From positions 558,001 to 622,000 of the forward strand of contig NZ_JAVRHX010000002.1 of the NCBI RefSeq assembly GCF_031846345.1: DNA of 64,000 nucleotides. Reading direction: 5' to 3'. Position numbers and translations under genes: made by a program. Below are positions 17,125 through 25,306 of this stretch, piece after piece. A model generated the notes under the pieces. The model ran no database searches, was not told the DNA's origin, and saw only the letters and a list, made by a program, of their open reading frames with translations. Source of the DNA: Glaciecola petra. Its GTDB lineage: Bacteria; Pseudomonadota; Gammaproteobacteria; Enterobacterales; Alteromonadaceae. How positions within the stretch are numbered: position 1 is the first letter of the stretch; each line of letters begins with the position of its first letter.

Positions 17125-18870
17125 ATGTTGTATGAATATTTAGTCATTGCTGGCTATTTCTTGCTAATTATAGGAATAGGGTTTGCCTTTAAGAATATGG
17201 CAAAAAACTCCACTAGTGACTACTTTCGTGGCGGTGGTCGCATGTTATGGTGGATGGTGGGGTCGACGGCATTCATGGCGCAATTCTCAGCATGGACGTT
17301 TACTGGAGCAGCCGGCAAAGCCTTTACTGATGGTTTTGCCATTACCCTTGTCTTTTTTGCGAATACATTCGCTTATTTTTGTGGTTGGTTATATTTTTCA
17401 GCCCGCTTTCGACAAATGCGGGTTGATACGCCAACCGAAGGTATTAAACGCCGTTTTGGTAAACAGAATGAAACCTTTTTTTCTTGGGCGTTAATTGTAT
17501 TTAGCTTCATCAATGCAGGCGTATGGCTTAATGCCTTAGGGGTATTCGCTAGTGCGGTATTTGAAGCTGACATCACTTTAACAATAATAGTAATTGGGCT
17601 AACGGTAGTATTTGTATCAGTACTGTCGGGTGCGTGGGGAGTGGTGGCATCAGACTTTGTACAAACATTGGTAGTGGCCGTTATTTCCATAGCCTGTGCA
17701 GTCGTTGCTTTGGTCATGGTAGGCGGGCCTGTTAACTTGGTCAGTAACTTCCCTTCGGATTTTATTGTTGGTCCAGATATGAATTATGGCCTGATATTAG
17801 TCGGGACATTTGTTTTCTTTTTAGCAAAGCAAATGATCACGATAATGAATATGCATGACGCCTTCCGATTTTTAAATGCAAAAGACTCTATCAACGCCCG
17901 AAAAGCGGCTTTTTTGGCGATGATACTAATGGGCTTTGGTAGTATTATTTGGTTCATTCCGCCTTGGGCTGCGGCCATTTTATATCCGGATGCTGCGGCC
18001 GCGTATCCTGAACTTGGTAACAAGGCGGCCGACGCCGTATATTTGGTATTTACTCGAAACGCTATGCCGGTGGGCACAGTAGGCTTGTTGCTAGCAGGAT
18101 TGTTCGCTGCAACCATGTCTTCTATGGATTCAGCTCTCAATAAAAATGCAGGGATATTTGTTCGAAGTATTTATCAACCTTTATTACTAAAAAAGAACAA
18201 AAGCGTAGACGATAAGCACTTACTTAAAGTGAGTCGTGTTATTAGTTTTGTGAGTGGGATGTTCGTTATATTAGTTGCTTTGTTTTTCAAATCATTAAAA
18301 GAGTTGAGTTTATTCGAGCTAATGATGAATATGTCGGTGATGATCCAAGTCCCGCTGCTCATCCCTTTAATTTTAGGCTTATTCATTAGAAAAACACCAC
18401 AGTGGGCCCCTTGGGTCACGGTAGCCATTGGGCTTGTGGTATCGTGGTGCACAGCAAATGTATTAACCCCCGACGTATTAGCAGGCTGGTTCGGTATGGA
18501 ACAAGTATTTACTCGCCGTGAATCGATAGATTTAACGTTGATGATAACAATCGCTTCGCACTTGTTGATTACAGCCGGCTTTTTTTGTTTAACAAGCTAT
18601 TTTTACAGAGAAGACCGAGACGACAACATAAAAGAGACCAAAGACTTCTTTAATGATTTGATTACCCCCGTTGTCGCTGACTTTGAACAAGACGAGTACG
18701 ACAGGCAGCAACGTCATAAGTTAGGGTCTATGGTCATTTTCATGGGAGCTGGTATTTTTATGATGACGCTTATTCCCAACCCAATGTGGGGGAGAATAGT
18801 GTTTGTTTGTTGTGCGTTGGCGATACTAACAATGGGCATTTTGCTGAAAAAAAGCGCAAAACTTAAGTAA
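17125..18870 (+). CDS. SSS-family sodium:solute symporter
   Basis: 581 residues with about 13-14 hydrophobic segments and a hydrophilic loop near residues 490-530 before the last two. Sodium:solute symporter features include the early FRGGGRMLWWMVGSTAFMAQFSA-type segment (about 32-55) and GLFAATMSSMDSALNKNAG (about 325-343), which corresponds to the conserved Na2-site region with adjacent Ser residues. An inner-membrane importer. It begins 11 bases after the oxidoreductase stop, so it is almost certainly co-transcribed and probably imports that enzyme's substrate. Confidence 0.92.
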   Translation: MLYEYLVIAGYFLLIIGIGFAFKNMAKNSTSDYFRGGGRMLWWMVGSTAFMAQFSAWTFTGAAGKAFTDGFAITLVFFANTFAYFCGWLYFSARFRQMRVDTPTEGIKRRFGKQNETFFSWALIVFSFINAGVWLNALGVFASAVFEADITLTIIVIGLTVVFVSVLSGAWGVVASDFVQTLVVAVISIACAVVALVMVGGPVNLVSNFPSDFIVGPDMNYGLILVGTFVFFLAKQMITIMNMHDAFRFLNAKDSINARKAAFLAMILMGFGSIIWFIPPWAAAILYPDAAAAYPELGNKAADAVYLVFTRNAMPVGTVGLLLAGLFAATMSSMDSALNKNAGIFVRSIYQPLLLKKNKSVDDKHLLKVSRVISFVSGMFVILVALFFKSLKELSLFELMMNMSVMIQVPLLIPLILGLFIRKTPQWAPWVTVAIGLVVSWCTANVLTPDVLAGWFGMEQVFTRRESIDLTLMITIASHLLITAGFFCLTSYFYREDRDDNIKETKDFFNDLITPVVADFEQDEYDRQQRHKLGSMVIFMGAGIFMMTLIPNPMWGRIVFVCCALAILTMGILLKKSAKLK

Positions 18871-18937
18871 AGTTTTTATAACTAGAAATTTGAATGTAAT
18901 ACTTTATTGCGTCTAATTTGATGATCGGGTGGGTGAT

Positions 18938-19774
18938 ATGTTGTTAAGAAAAAGCGGACAATTTTTAATAATAGGCTTTGTGCTGTTGAGTATAGCATGC
19001 AGTAATACGCCTGATTCGAATAAAGTAGAGTTAAGTCATGGGATAGACGAATCAGCAGGTGGCCTTGACTCTTATATAGTGAGTATATCCAATGCTACTT
19101 TTTATCTTGAAAAAGAAGGCGGTGGCTTATCTAGTATGCTCGATGCTGATGGTGTTGACTGGCTTGGCTTCAATGACACAGTTGGGTCGGGATGGAAAGG
19201 TGAGTATCGAGGCTTTCCTAATGCTGTGCACAAACAAGACGGTAATTACTTTCACGCCATGAATGCTGGCACCGATAAGTCAACATCTGTTGTGACCATT
19301 GAAACTGATCAGCATGTGCAAATAATGGTGACCTCAGGTAATGGAAAGTGGCAAAGTCAGTATGATTTTTATCCGGATCGCTTGGACTTTACCATGACGC
19401 AAGTGAGTGACGGTTATCATTATTGGGTACAGTATGAGGGAGTACCGGGTGGGGGCATGGATGATACTGATTTTTGGTATGCATCTATTGATGATAAAGC
19501 TCACCCTATAAATGAATCCTTTTTAGGCGACTTACCGGCGCCAGAGTGGTTTGCATTTGGAGATGCAAACGCAACACGTATGATTTACATTTTGCATCAC
19601 GAAAATGACCAACACCCAGACAATTACGTGAGCAGGCCGTACATGACAGTTTTGGGTTTTGGTCGTAGTGAGAAAAACAAATTTCTCAATACCCCCCAGA
19701 CATTTTCTTTGGGCTTTGCAGAATCTACCGATTATGGGGATATTGAAAAAAAAGTTATGGGCCTAATCAATTAG
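18938..19774 (+). CDS. Lipoprotein of unknown function linked to the sugar-acid locus
   Basis: About 278 residues. The ATG at 18938 (MLLRKSGQFL) is preferred to the GTG at 18929 because a GGGTGGGTGAT purine-rich stretch precedes it. The signal peptide ends in the lipobox SIAC. The mature part is rich in aromatic and Gly residues with alternating beta-strand-like patterns (YDFYPDRLDFTM, HYWVQYEGVPGGGMDD), suggesting a beta-sandwich carbohydrate-handling fold. I do not recognise the family. It follows the symporter by 67 bases and probably belongs to the same operon. Its last four bases overlap the 3' end of the convergent chemoreceptor gene. Confidence 0.75.
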   Translation: MLLRKSGQFLIIGFVLLSIACSNTPDSNKVELSHGIDESAGGLDSYIVSISNATFYLEKEGGGLSSMLDADGVDWLGFNDTVGSGWKGEYRGFPNAVHKQDGNYFHAMNAGTDKSTSVVTIETDQHVQIMVTSGNGKWQSQYDFYPDRLDFTMTQVSDGYHYWVQYEGVPGGGMDDTDFWYASIDDKAHPINESFLGDLPAPEWFAFGDANATRMIYILHHENDQHPDNYVSRPYMTVLGFGRSEKNKFLNTPQTFSLGFAESTDYGDIEKKVMGLIN

Positions 19775-21342
19775 GTTTCGGACATATCTTCGGCTGCGTA
19801 GCCTACTCTAAATCCACCCCAATGCGCTCCATTTACATAAATTGGCACAGATAAATCGTGCATAATTTCACCGGTATCACGTTTATAAGTTTGCAATAAA
19901 AATGGCGTAGTGTTTTTACCGCATCTTATTCCAGTAGGGTCATCAAAAATTCTTTTCGTTCTACTCTTAGCCAGGTCGATATCATAATCGCCTGTAACCG
20001 GGTGACTAAAGCATTTGTTATGAGTGGGAAAGTACCCATTTGTATCAACCGCTCCAGCGTAAATAATAAAACTATTCTGATTTAAAACCGGTTCTTGAAT
20101 AGTTGGGAAATTAGCATCAGAAAAGGTATCGTATTGAGTATGATACTTAGGCGGGTTGGTGTTGTTAATTTCGACATAATTTTTATCAAAAACCGCACTT
20201 TGGCTTAATGTTCCTGATTCAATAGCTTCTTGTAAACAATCTCCAATCTCTCTGGCAGCTTGCTGAGCTAGTGCAAGCACTTGTTGGTGTTGACTGTTAG
20301 TTGGCTGAGACCCCATGCTTGTGAATATTGTTTCACTGTGTTCACTTACTTTAAATGCTTTAACCGCAACATCTTTAAGCTGTTGAGTATGTCCATCAAT
20401 CTCATGATATAAATTATCAGCGATTGATGAAATCCCTGTATTATCTTCTTTAATCATATCTATTTTATGGTTCAGTTTAGCCATATTCTCTTTAGCTAAA
20501 TTCACAGACTCAATAGACTCGTTTAAGCGCAAGCTAGTATTGTTAACTAGCCCACTCATGATACTGCCAGCTTCAGAGACTTTTTCAATTGCGTTTACAG
20601 AAGCTGCACTTTTTATTGTTATTTGATTTAATACGTCTTCAATACCTTGAGTTGCATCTGTTGTTCGCTTTGCTAAATTTCTAACTTCGTCAGCCACAAC
20701 GGCAAAACCACGTCCTTGTTCACCTGCTCTGGCGGCTTCAATAGCGGCGTTTAAGGCTAACATGTTAGTTTGTTCAGCTAGTTGGTTAATGGTTTCAACA
20801 ATAGTGCCGATCGCGCTAGCATTTTTCTTAAGATCTTCTAACTGCTCTTTCGTATTTGATATTGTCATGTCTAACTGAGTTTGTTGCTCAGTCGCATTAT
20901 TTAACTCAGTTATTGACTGATCAGCTAAACTTTGTGAATTCGTAATTCCAGATAAAACATTGTCGCTTAAAAAGAGTACATCTGTATTAGCGGTTTCTAA
21001 ATTCTTTACTCGTTGCGCAATTTGTTTTGTTGCGTCGGACTGCTGTTCAAAAAACAATGCCAGTTTATCGATAAAGAATGAGACACTAGCGCTGCCAATT
21101 GCAATTCGACTAGACGCCTCCTCTATATTTCTTATCATTGAAAGACTATCAGCTTCTGCATTAGAGTCAGTATGTTTGATTTTTTTGTGTTGTAGCGCAA
21201 CATTTGCCAAAGCCAGTTGAGCAAAAATTAGGATTGAACCCCAAGCAAAAAGCCCCCAAATTGACCATTGGGAGTCCTGCGCCAATAACAATAAGCTACT
21301 AGGTATTAACCATAGAGAAGCCACAAGTATGAGTTTTTTCAT
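19771..21342 (-). CDS. Methyl-accepting chemotaxis protein with a C-terminal sensor-like domain
   Basis: About 523 residues. The ATG at 21342 (MKKLILVASLWLIP) is chosen because the first membrane segment follows it at once and AGG sits 8 bases before it. Two membrane segments lie in the first ~50 residues. The cytoplasmic signalling hairpin follows, with the tip ALNAAIEAARAGEQGRGFAV. After the hairpin (from about residue 370) comes a folded domain with HNKCFSHPVTGDYDIDLA, RTKRIFDDPTGIRCG, LLQTYKRDTGEIMHD and PIYVNGAHWGGFRVGY, a PAS/Cache-like arrangement known at the C-terminus of some receptors. Conserved His and Cys there could bind a ligand or cofactor. Confidence 0.9.
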   Translation of the reverse strand: MKKLILVASLWLIPSSLLLLAQDSQWSIWGLFAWGSILIFAQLALANVALQHKKIKHTDSNAEADSLSMIRNIEEASSRIAIGSASVSFFIDKLALFFEQQSDATKQIAQRVKNLETANTDVLFLSDNVLSGITNSQSLADQSITELNNATEQQTQLDMTISNTKEQLEDLKKNASAIGTIVETINQLAEQTNMLALNAAIEAARAGEQGRGFAVVADEVRNLAKRTTDATQGIEDVLNQITIKSAASVNAIEKVSEAGSIMSGLVNNTSLRLNESIESVNLAKENMAKLNHKIDMIKEDNTGISSIADNLYHEIDGHTQQLKDVAVKAFKVSEHSETIFTSMGSQPTNSQHQQVLALAQQAAREIGDCLQEAIESGTLSQSAVFDKNYVEINNTNPPKYHTQYDTFSDANFPTIQEPVLNQNSFIIYAGAVDTNGYFPTHNKCFSHPVTGDYDIDLAKSRTKRIFDDPTGIRCGKNTTPFLLQTYKRDTGEIMHDLSVPIYVNGAHWGGFRVGYAAEDMSET

Positions 21343-21549
21343 GCGATACCTGTTAGTTTTTTCTTTTATTCTTAAAGTAATCGGCAGTTTTTTCATTAAA
21401 TAAAACAATTTTTACTGCTTATGTGCTTGACTAGCACAATACCTATCAATGAGCTTGTCCTTGTTGCAATGACAGGGTTAATACACTAGTCTCAATCTTC
21501 AAGAAAATAATAATCATCTTATTGTTGTATTAACCTTGTTGGATTTTTT

Positions 21550-23646
21550 GTGGAAACAGAATTTAATCGACGAAAAAACGATGAAGAATCGTTGGGCTCC
21601 AGCGGTGTAAACGTCACGCTTTTTGGGCATTTTGATGTAACAGATGAGGTTCAAAATACGGTTCATATTGCCGATAAAAAGGCTAAGGCTATTTTTGCCC
21701 TTTTGTGCCTTTCTCCGCAACATACTCTCGATAGAAAAACCTTAACGGAATTGCTTTGGCCAGGCCGCTATGCCGCTCAAGCAAAATCAAGCTTACGCCA
21801 ATGCATTTTAAAACTGAGTAAAACTTTCGAAACTTTTTGCCCCGATTTGTTGTGCGTTTCCAGAGACGAAATTAGTATAAATAATACCTTGATTGAAAGC
21901 GATTTAAAGGCGCTTCTAGATCAGATATCAAAGGGTGACTCGGATAATGCTTTAGCTTTAGCTAAACAAAATAAAAACCTCAATTTTATTGAAAACATTA
22001 GCATTAACCAACAATTCGATGCTTATGTGGCGAAAACTATAGAGCAAGTCGAAGCGAACATTGAAACAACAGTTAATCAGCTTAAAACTAATGCTAAAGA
22101 TGAGCATACCTTAGCTAAAGCGCATATCTTGCAGAAGCTTTGGCATGCCCGTATTGCTGGGCGCAGCAAAATACCAATCGCTGTATTGCCATTTAGCCTC
22201 ATGCCTGACAATGCCGAGCAAGCCTACATTGGTCAAGGCATGACCGACGAAATTATTTATCTATTGAGCCAAATTCCACAGCTACAAATGATAGGACGTC
22301 GCTCGTCATTTCTAATCGCAAATTCAGGAAAATCGGTCCAAGAAATTGCCAGCACTTTAAACGTGACTTATCTGATAGATGGCACAGTTAGGATAAACAA
22401 AGATGCGATTAAGATAGATGTTCAGTTAATTGATGGTAAAACCGGTTTTCAAAAATGGTCAGGGCAGTATCAAGGTGATGTTCATAAGCTCTTTTCTTTA
22501 CAAGAAAATGTTGCTGTCAATTTAGCCAACGAATTAGAGGATGCGCTCGGGCTAAGCCTCATAATTCCAAAAATTAATCAAATGACGATAAGCCAAAAAG
22601 CTTACGATTTATATTTGCAAGGTCGAGCTTTAACCAAACGAATATTCGGCGAAGGTGTTTTAGAGTCGGCAATTAGCCTATTTGAACAAGCCCTAGAACT
22701 AGATGCTAATTTTTCAGAATGTTGGGCCGCGCTTGCTGAAGCAAATGCCTATGTGATGGTGTTTACGCCTTGTTTAGACAAAGCGCCATACATGTCTCGA
22801 CTAGCCAACTGTGCTGAAAAAGCTTTAAGTATTGATTCTAAATGCGGACTGGCCTTAACCATGAAAGGAGTTTGTTTATGGGACCAAAACAATCCATGTG
22901 AAGCGATTAAACTTGCCTACCAAGCCTATGAGGTTGCGCCTAATGATGCGGCTGTTGTATCTAGGCTAGGTTCGTTTTTGTTGTATATTGGGCTTACTGA
23001 AAAAGCCTTTCCGTTTGTCGCAAAAGCGGTCGCTTTAGAGCCACTCGATGGCAGGCATCTAATTCACCTTGTTCCTGCCTTGCTCAATCTTGGCAAAGTT
23101 GATGAAGCGATTGACGTTGGTCAAAAAGCTACATTGGTTGGCATGCCATCAATTACCTTAGCTTATGCCACTACAGTAAAAGGCGATCATGATTTAGCGG
23201 TTAAGCAATATTCGCAAACTCGACTAATGATGAACGCCATCATGAATGTACCTTCTGGCGAAAGGCCCATGACCGAAGAAGAACTAGACAATTATTGGCA
23301 TGTTACTGCTAACGGGGTCTGCAGCGGTCGCGAAGATGCTCGCCAAACCTATTGCCAACTGCTTGATCACATGTATGCAACCATTCCAGATAGGTATGAT
23401 TTATCTATTGTGATGCCAGCTGTGTGGATGGGCTATGCTGAAATGGTATTTAAAACCTTAGAAGAAGATATTAACCCTGCTAACTTCGCGGCCTTACCTT
23501 ACCTTTGGGGCCATCATGCACCCGCCAGCAAAATTAGAGAACATCCTGATTTTGAACAATTTTGCGATAAAATAGGCCTGATAAAAGCATGGGAAACTTT
23601 TGGTTGGCCGGAAGTATATCAACAGAAACAGTCTGATTTTGCATAA
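21550..23646 (+). CDS. Transcriptional regulator: SARP/OmpR-like winged helix, TolB-like domain, TPR repeats
   Basis: 698 residues, starting at GTG (21550). No membrane segment is evident, so it is cytoplasmic. Residues about 21-115 form a winged-helix domain of the SARP/BTAD-associated kind (HTLDRKTLTELLW, then SSLRQCILKLSK). Residues about 205-340 resemble the TolB N-terminal-like domain of CadC/adenylate-cyclase-type regulators (IAVLPFSLMPDN, GQGMTDEIIYLLSQI, LIDGTVR). TPR-like helices follow (about 345-560). Such winged helices bind direct repeats with about 11-base period. Five such repeats lie at 25-46 kb, so this is the best local candidate for their activator. The link is inference. 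Confidence 0.85.
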   Translation: METEFNRRKNDEESLGSSGVNVTLFGHFDVTDEVQNTVHIADKKAKAIFALLCLSPQHTLDRKTLTELLWPGRYAAQAKSSLRQCILKLSKTFETFCPDLLCVSRDEISINNTLIESDLKALLDQISKGDSDNALALAKQNKNLNFIENISINQQFDAYVAKTIEQVEANIETTVNQLKTNAKDEHTLAKAHILQKLWHARIAGRSKIPIAVLPFSLMPDNAEQAYIGQGMTDEIIYLLSQIPQLQMIGRRSSFLIANSGKSVQEIASTLNVTYLIDGTVRINKDAIKIDVQLIDGKTGFQKWSGQYQGDVHKLFSLQENVAVNLANELEDALGLSLIIPKINQMTISQKAYDLYLQGRALTKRIFGEGVLESAISLFEQALELDANFSECWAALAEANAYVMVFTPCLDKAPYMSRLANCAEKALSIDSKCGLALTMKGVCLWDQNNPCEAIKLAYQAYEVAPNDAAVVSRLGSFLLYIGLTEKAFPFVAKAVALEPLDGRHLIHLVPALLNLGKVDEAIDVGQKATLVGMPSITLAYATTVKGDHDLAVKQYSQTRLMMNAIMNVPSGERPMTEEELDNYWHVTANGVCSGREDARQTYCQLLDHMYATIPDRYDLSIVMPAVWMGYAEMVFKTLEEDINPANFAALPYLWGHHAPASKIREHPDFEQFCDKIGLIKAWETFGWPEVYQQKQSDFA

Positions 23647-23679
23647 AAACTGATTTATTCTCGCTTTTGCGAAATAACG

Positions 23680-24999
23680 TTAACTCCTGTCAACCGATAA
23701 CTTCGTTGGATGGGCCTTCAAAAGTAGGGTAAACAGTCCAGCGACAAATATCAGTGCGGCGCTAGCGCCGAACATGGCTTGATAGCCGCCGAAATCCTCA
23801 AGGAATGGTAAAATGGCCGAAGCTATGGTAAAGCCAATCGTGGAGACGGCCATGAACACTGCAAAACTGGTTGCGGCCACTTCCTGCGCTGTCACTCGCA
23901 TGGCCAACACAAGATTAGCTAAATAAAATAAGTAATAGGGTATGTTTTTGAAGGCATACCAAAGGATAAATAGTTGGTCATCATTCCATAGCGTGGTGTC
24001 AATAAGATACCAACCCATAGCCGGAGCGGCGACAAGCCCAGACCAAAAAGAGATACGTTTTGCGCCAAAGCGATCCACCGCCCAACCGCCAAACATAATG
24101 CAAAAAATGCCGGCAACAACATTGGAGATGGCCGCAAAATTGGCAAACTCGGATTGCGTCCATCCCAATTGACGAATAGCAAACAGCGAATTGCTGGTGT
24201 CGCTAAGGCTTTGATGGATACCATAGGTGAGAAGCACTGCGACCACGACAAGGCTTTGCGGCTTGAGCAAATTACGCAAGGTTGTGGCTAAGATGGTCAC
24301 CCAATTTTCAGCCTCGATGACAAGATCAGGGGACCGTCGTCCTCGCGTCCATGGCAAGAGCTTTTCGCCCTGGCGCTCACGGATTGACGCTCCAATGCCG
24401 GCAGGAATAATAAAGAAGGCCGCCATGCCGATCATCGCAGTGGCCAAGCCATAATGCTCAAGAAGATAGCTGGTGAGCGCCATTCCTATGGCAATCCCAA
24501 ACACTTTGCCCCCGAACATGAAGCCGTTCATTCGGCCCATTTCTTCATCCGGGGTAAGATCAACCACCAGCGCGTCGAGCGCGACATCTTGCACTGCTGT
24601 AAGAATTGAAAGCGATAGAATGATTGCGATGATCATCGTAGTTTGACTGGGCAAAGGATCGAGGACCGCAACTAAGATCAACATTGCAAAAATCCCGGTT
24701 TGCGAACCCACCAACCACGGTCGGCGGCGTCCCATGGGGAGCCATGAAAAACGGTCCATGAATAATCCAGCAAGAAATTTGAAGCTCCACGGAAGGCTGG
24801 CGGCGGCAACCGCCATCGCGACCACTTCGGTCGATTGTTCGTTAGCGATTAGCCAAGCAGGCAAGGCAAAAAAGAAGATCCCCTGTGGAAAACCTTGTGC
24901 AAGATAGAGCAGGGTTCCAAGCAATAAACGTAGCTTGGGATGATCCGCAAAAGCCGGTAGGCTAGAACGCTCGAGCCAATGGGCGGCTACTTTCTTCAT
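23680..24999 (-). CDS. MFS transporter, AmpG/PAT-like, of foreign base composition
   Basis: 439 residues with about 12 membrane segments. MGRRRPWLVGSQTG gives the MFS loop 2-3 motif and TAVQDVALDALVVDLT resembles the AmpG-type permease region. AmpG imports muropeptides, but related proteins carry other substrates, so the cargo is unsure. Two sampled 60-base lines (24301 and 24541) have 34 G+C each, against 20 in a sampled line of the neighbouring hydrolase (25441). That points to transfer from a higher-G+C donor. AAGGA lies 10 bases before the ATG. Upstream sits a duplicated regulon promoter and a 29-codon reading frame copied from the NTF2-like gene. Confidence 0.85.
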   Translation of the reverse strand: MKKVAAHWLERSSLPAFADHPKLRLLLGTLLYLAQGFPQGIFFFALPAWLIANEQSTEVVAMAVAAASLPWSFKFLAGLFMDRFSWLPMGRRRPWLVGSQTGIFAMLILVAVLDPLPSQTTMIIAIILSLSILTAVQDVALDALVVDLTPDEEMGRMNGFMFGGKVFGIAIGMALTSYLLEHYGLATAMIGMAAFFIIPAGIGASIRERQGEKLLPWTRGRRSPDLVIEAENWVTILATTLRNLLKPQSLVVVAVLLTYGIHQSLSDTSNSLFAIRQLGWTQSEFANFAAISNVVAGIFCIMFGGWAVDRFGAKRISFWSGLVAAPAMGWYLIDTTLWNDDQLFILWYAFKNIPYYLFYLANLVLAMRVTAQEVAATSFAVFMAVSTIGFTIASAILPFLEDFGGYQAMFGASAALIFVAGLFTLLLKAHPTKLSVDRS

Positions 25000-25011
25000 T
25001 CTATGATGTCC

Positions 25012-25101
25012 TTAATCAAAGACAAAATGTAAAGAGATGAAAGCAATAAGGGAGAAACTAAAAAGACGACTTTTAACTGAGACCTTGACTGAATTACACA
25101 T
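25012..25101 (-). CDS. 29-residue leader reading frame homologous to the start of the 30826-31362 gene
   Basis: An ATG at 25099-25101 opens 29 codons ending in TAA at 25012-25014, just before the transporter's ribosome site. The first residues MCNSVKVSVK match the N-terminus of the NTF2-like protein (MRNSVKVLLK). The rest is a hydrophobic signal-peptide-like run (LFSFSLIAFISL). DNA similarity continues upstream through the promoter. It is most simply a truncated copy of that gene's 5' end. It might still be translated and couple to the transporter, or be only a relic. Confidence 0.55.
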   Translation of the reverse strand: MCNSVKVSVKSRLFSFSLIAFISLHFVFD

Positions 25102-25136
25102 AGTATTCATCTGTGGTGATTTGATTAACTTAAGTT

Positions 25137-25192
25137 ACAGTAAGCTAAAAATAAAATGTAAACCATGCACCGATCGTTAATTTATCGTTAAT
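25137..25192 (-). promoter_or_regulatory. Regulon promoter copy 1 (upstream of the MFS gene)
   Basis: Read on the minus strand: ATTAACG-ATAA-ATTAACG (25192 to 25175), then 32 bases, then TACTGT as -10-like hexamer (25142 to 25137). The 11-base direct repeat suits a winged-helix activator. A 33-base block (25161-25193) is identical to the block at copy 3 (31421-31453). Confidence 0.75.
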
Positions 25193-25306
25193 ATTGAGTG
25201 TGAAAGGCTTATTACACCTGTATTTCTTTAAAGACAGCGTGGATATCTATCATACAAACAAAAATCTTGATGTTGCGCTTTTCACAATGCTCGCACTTTG
25301 GCATGT

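Noticed and set aside
23655..23677. Possible bidirectional terminator between the TolB/TPR regulator and the MFS gene (TCGC-TTTT-GCGA)
   Set aside because: The stem has only four clean pairs, the extension is mismatched, and no T tract follows.
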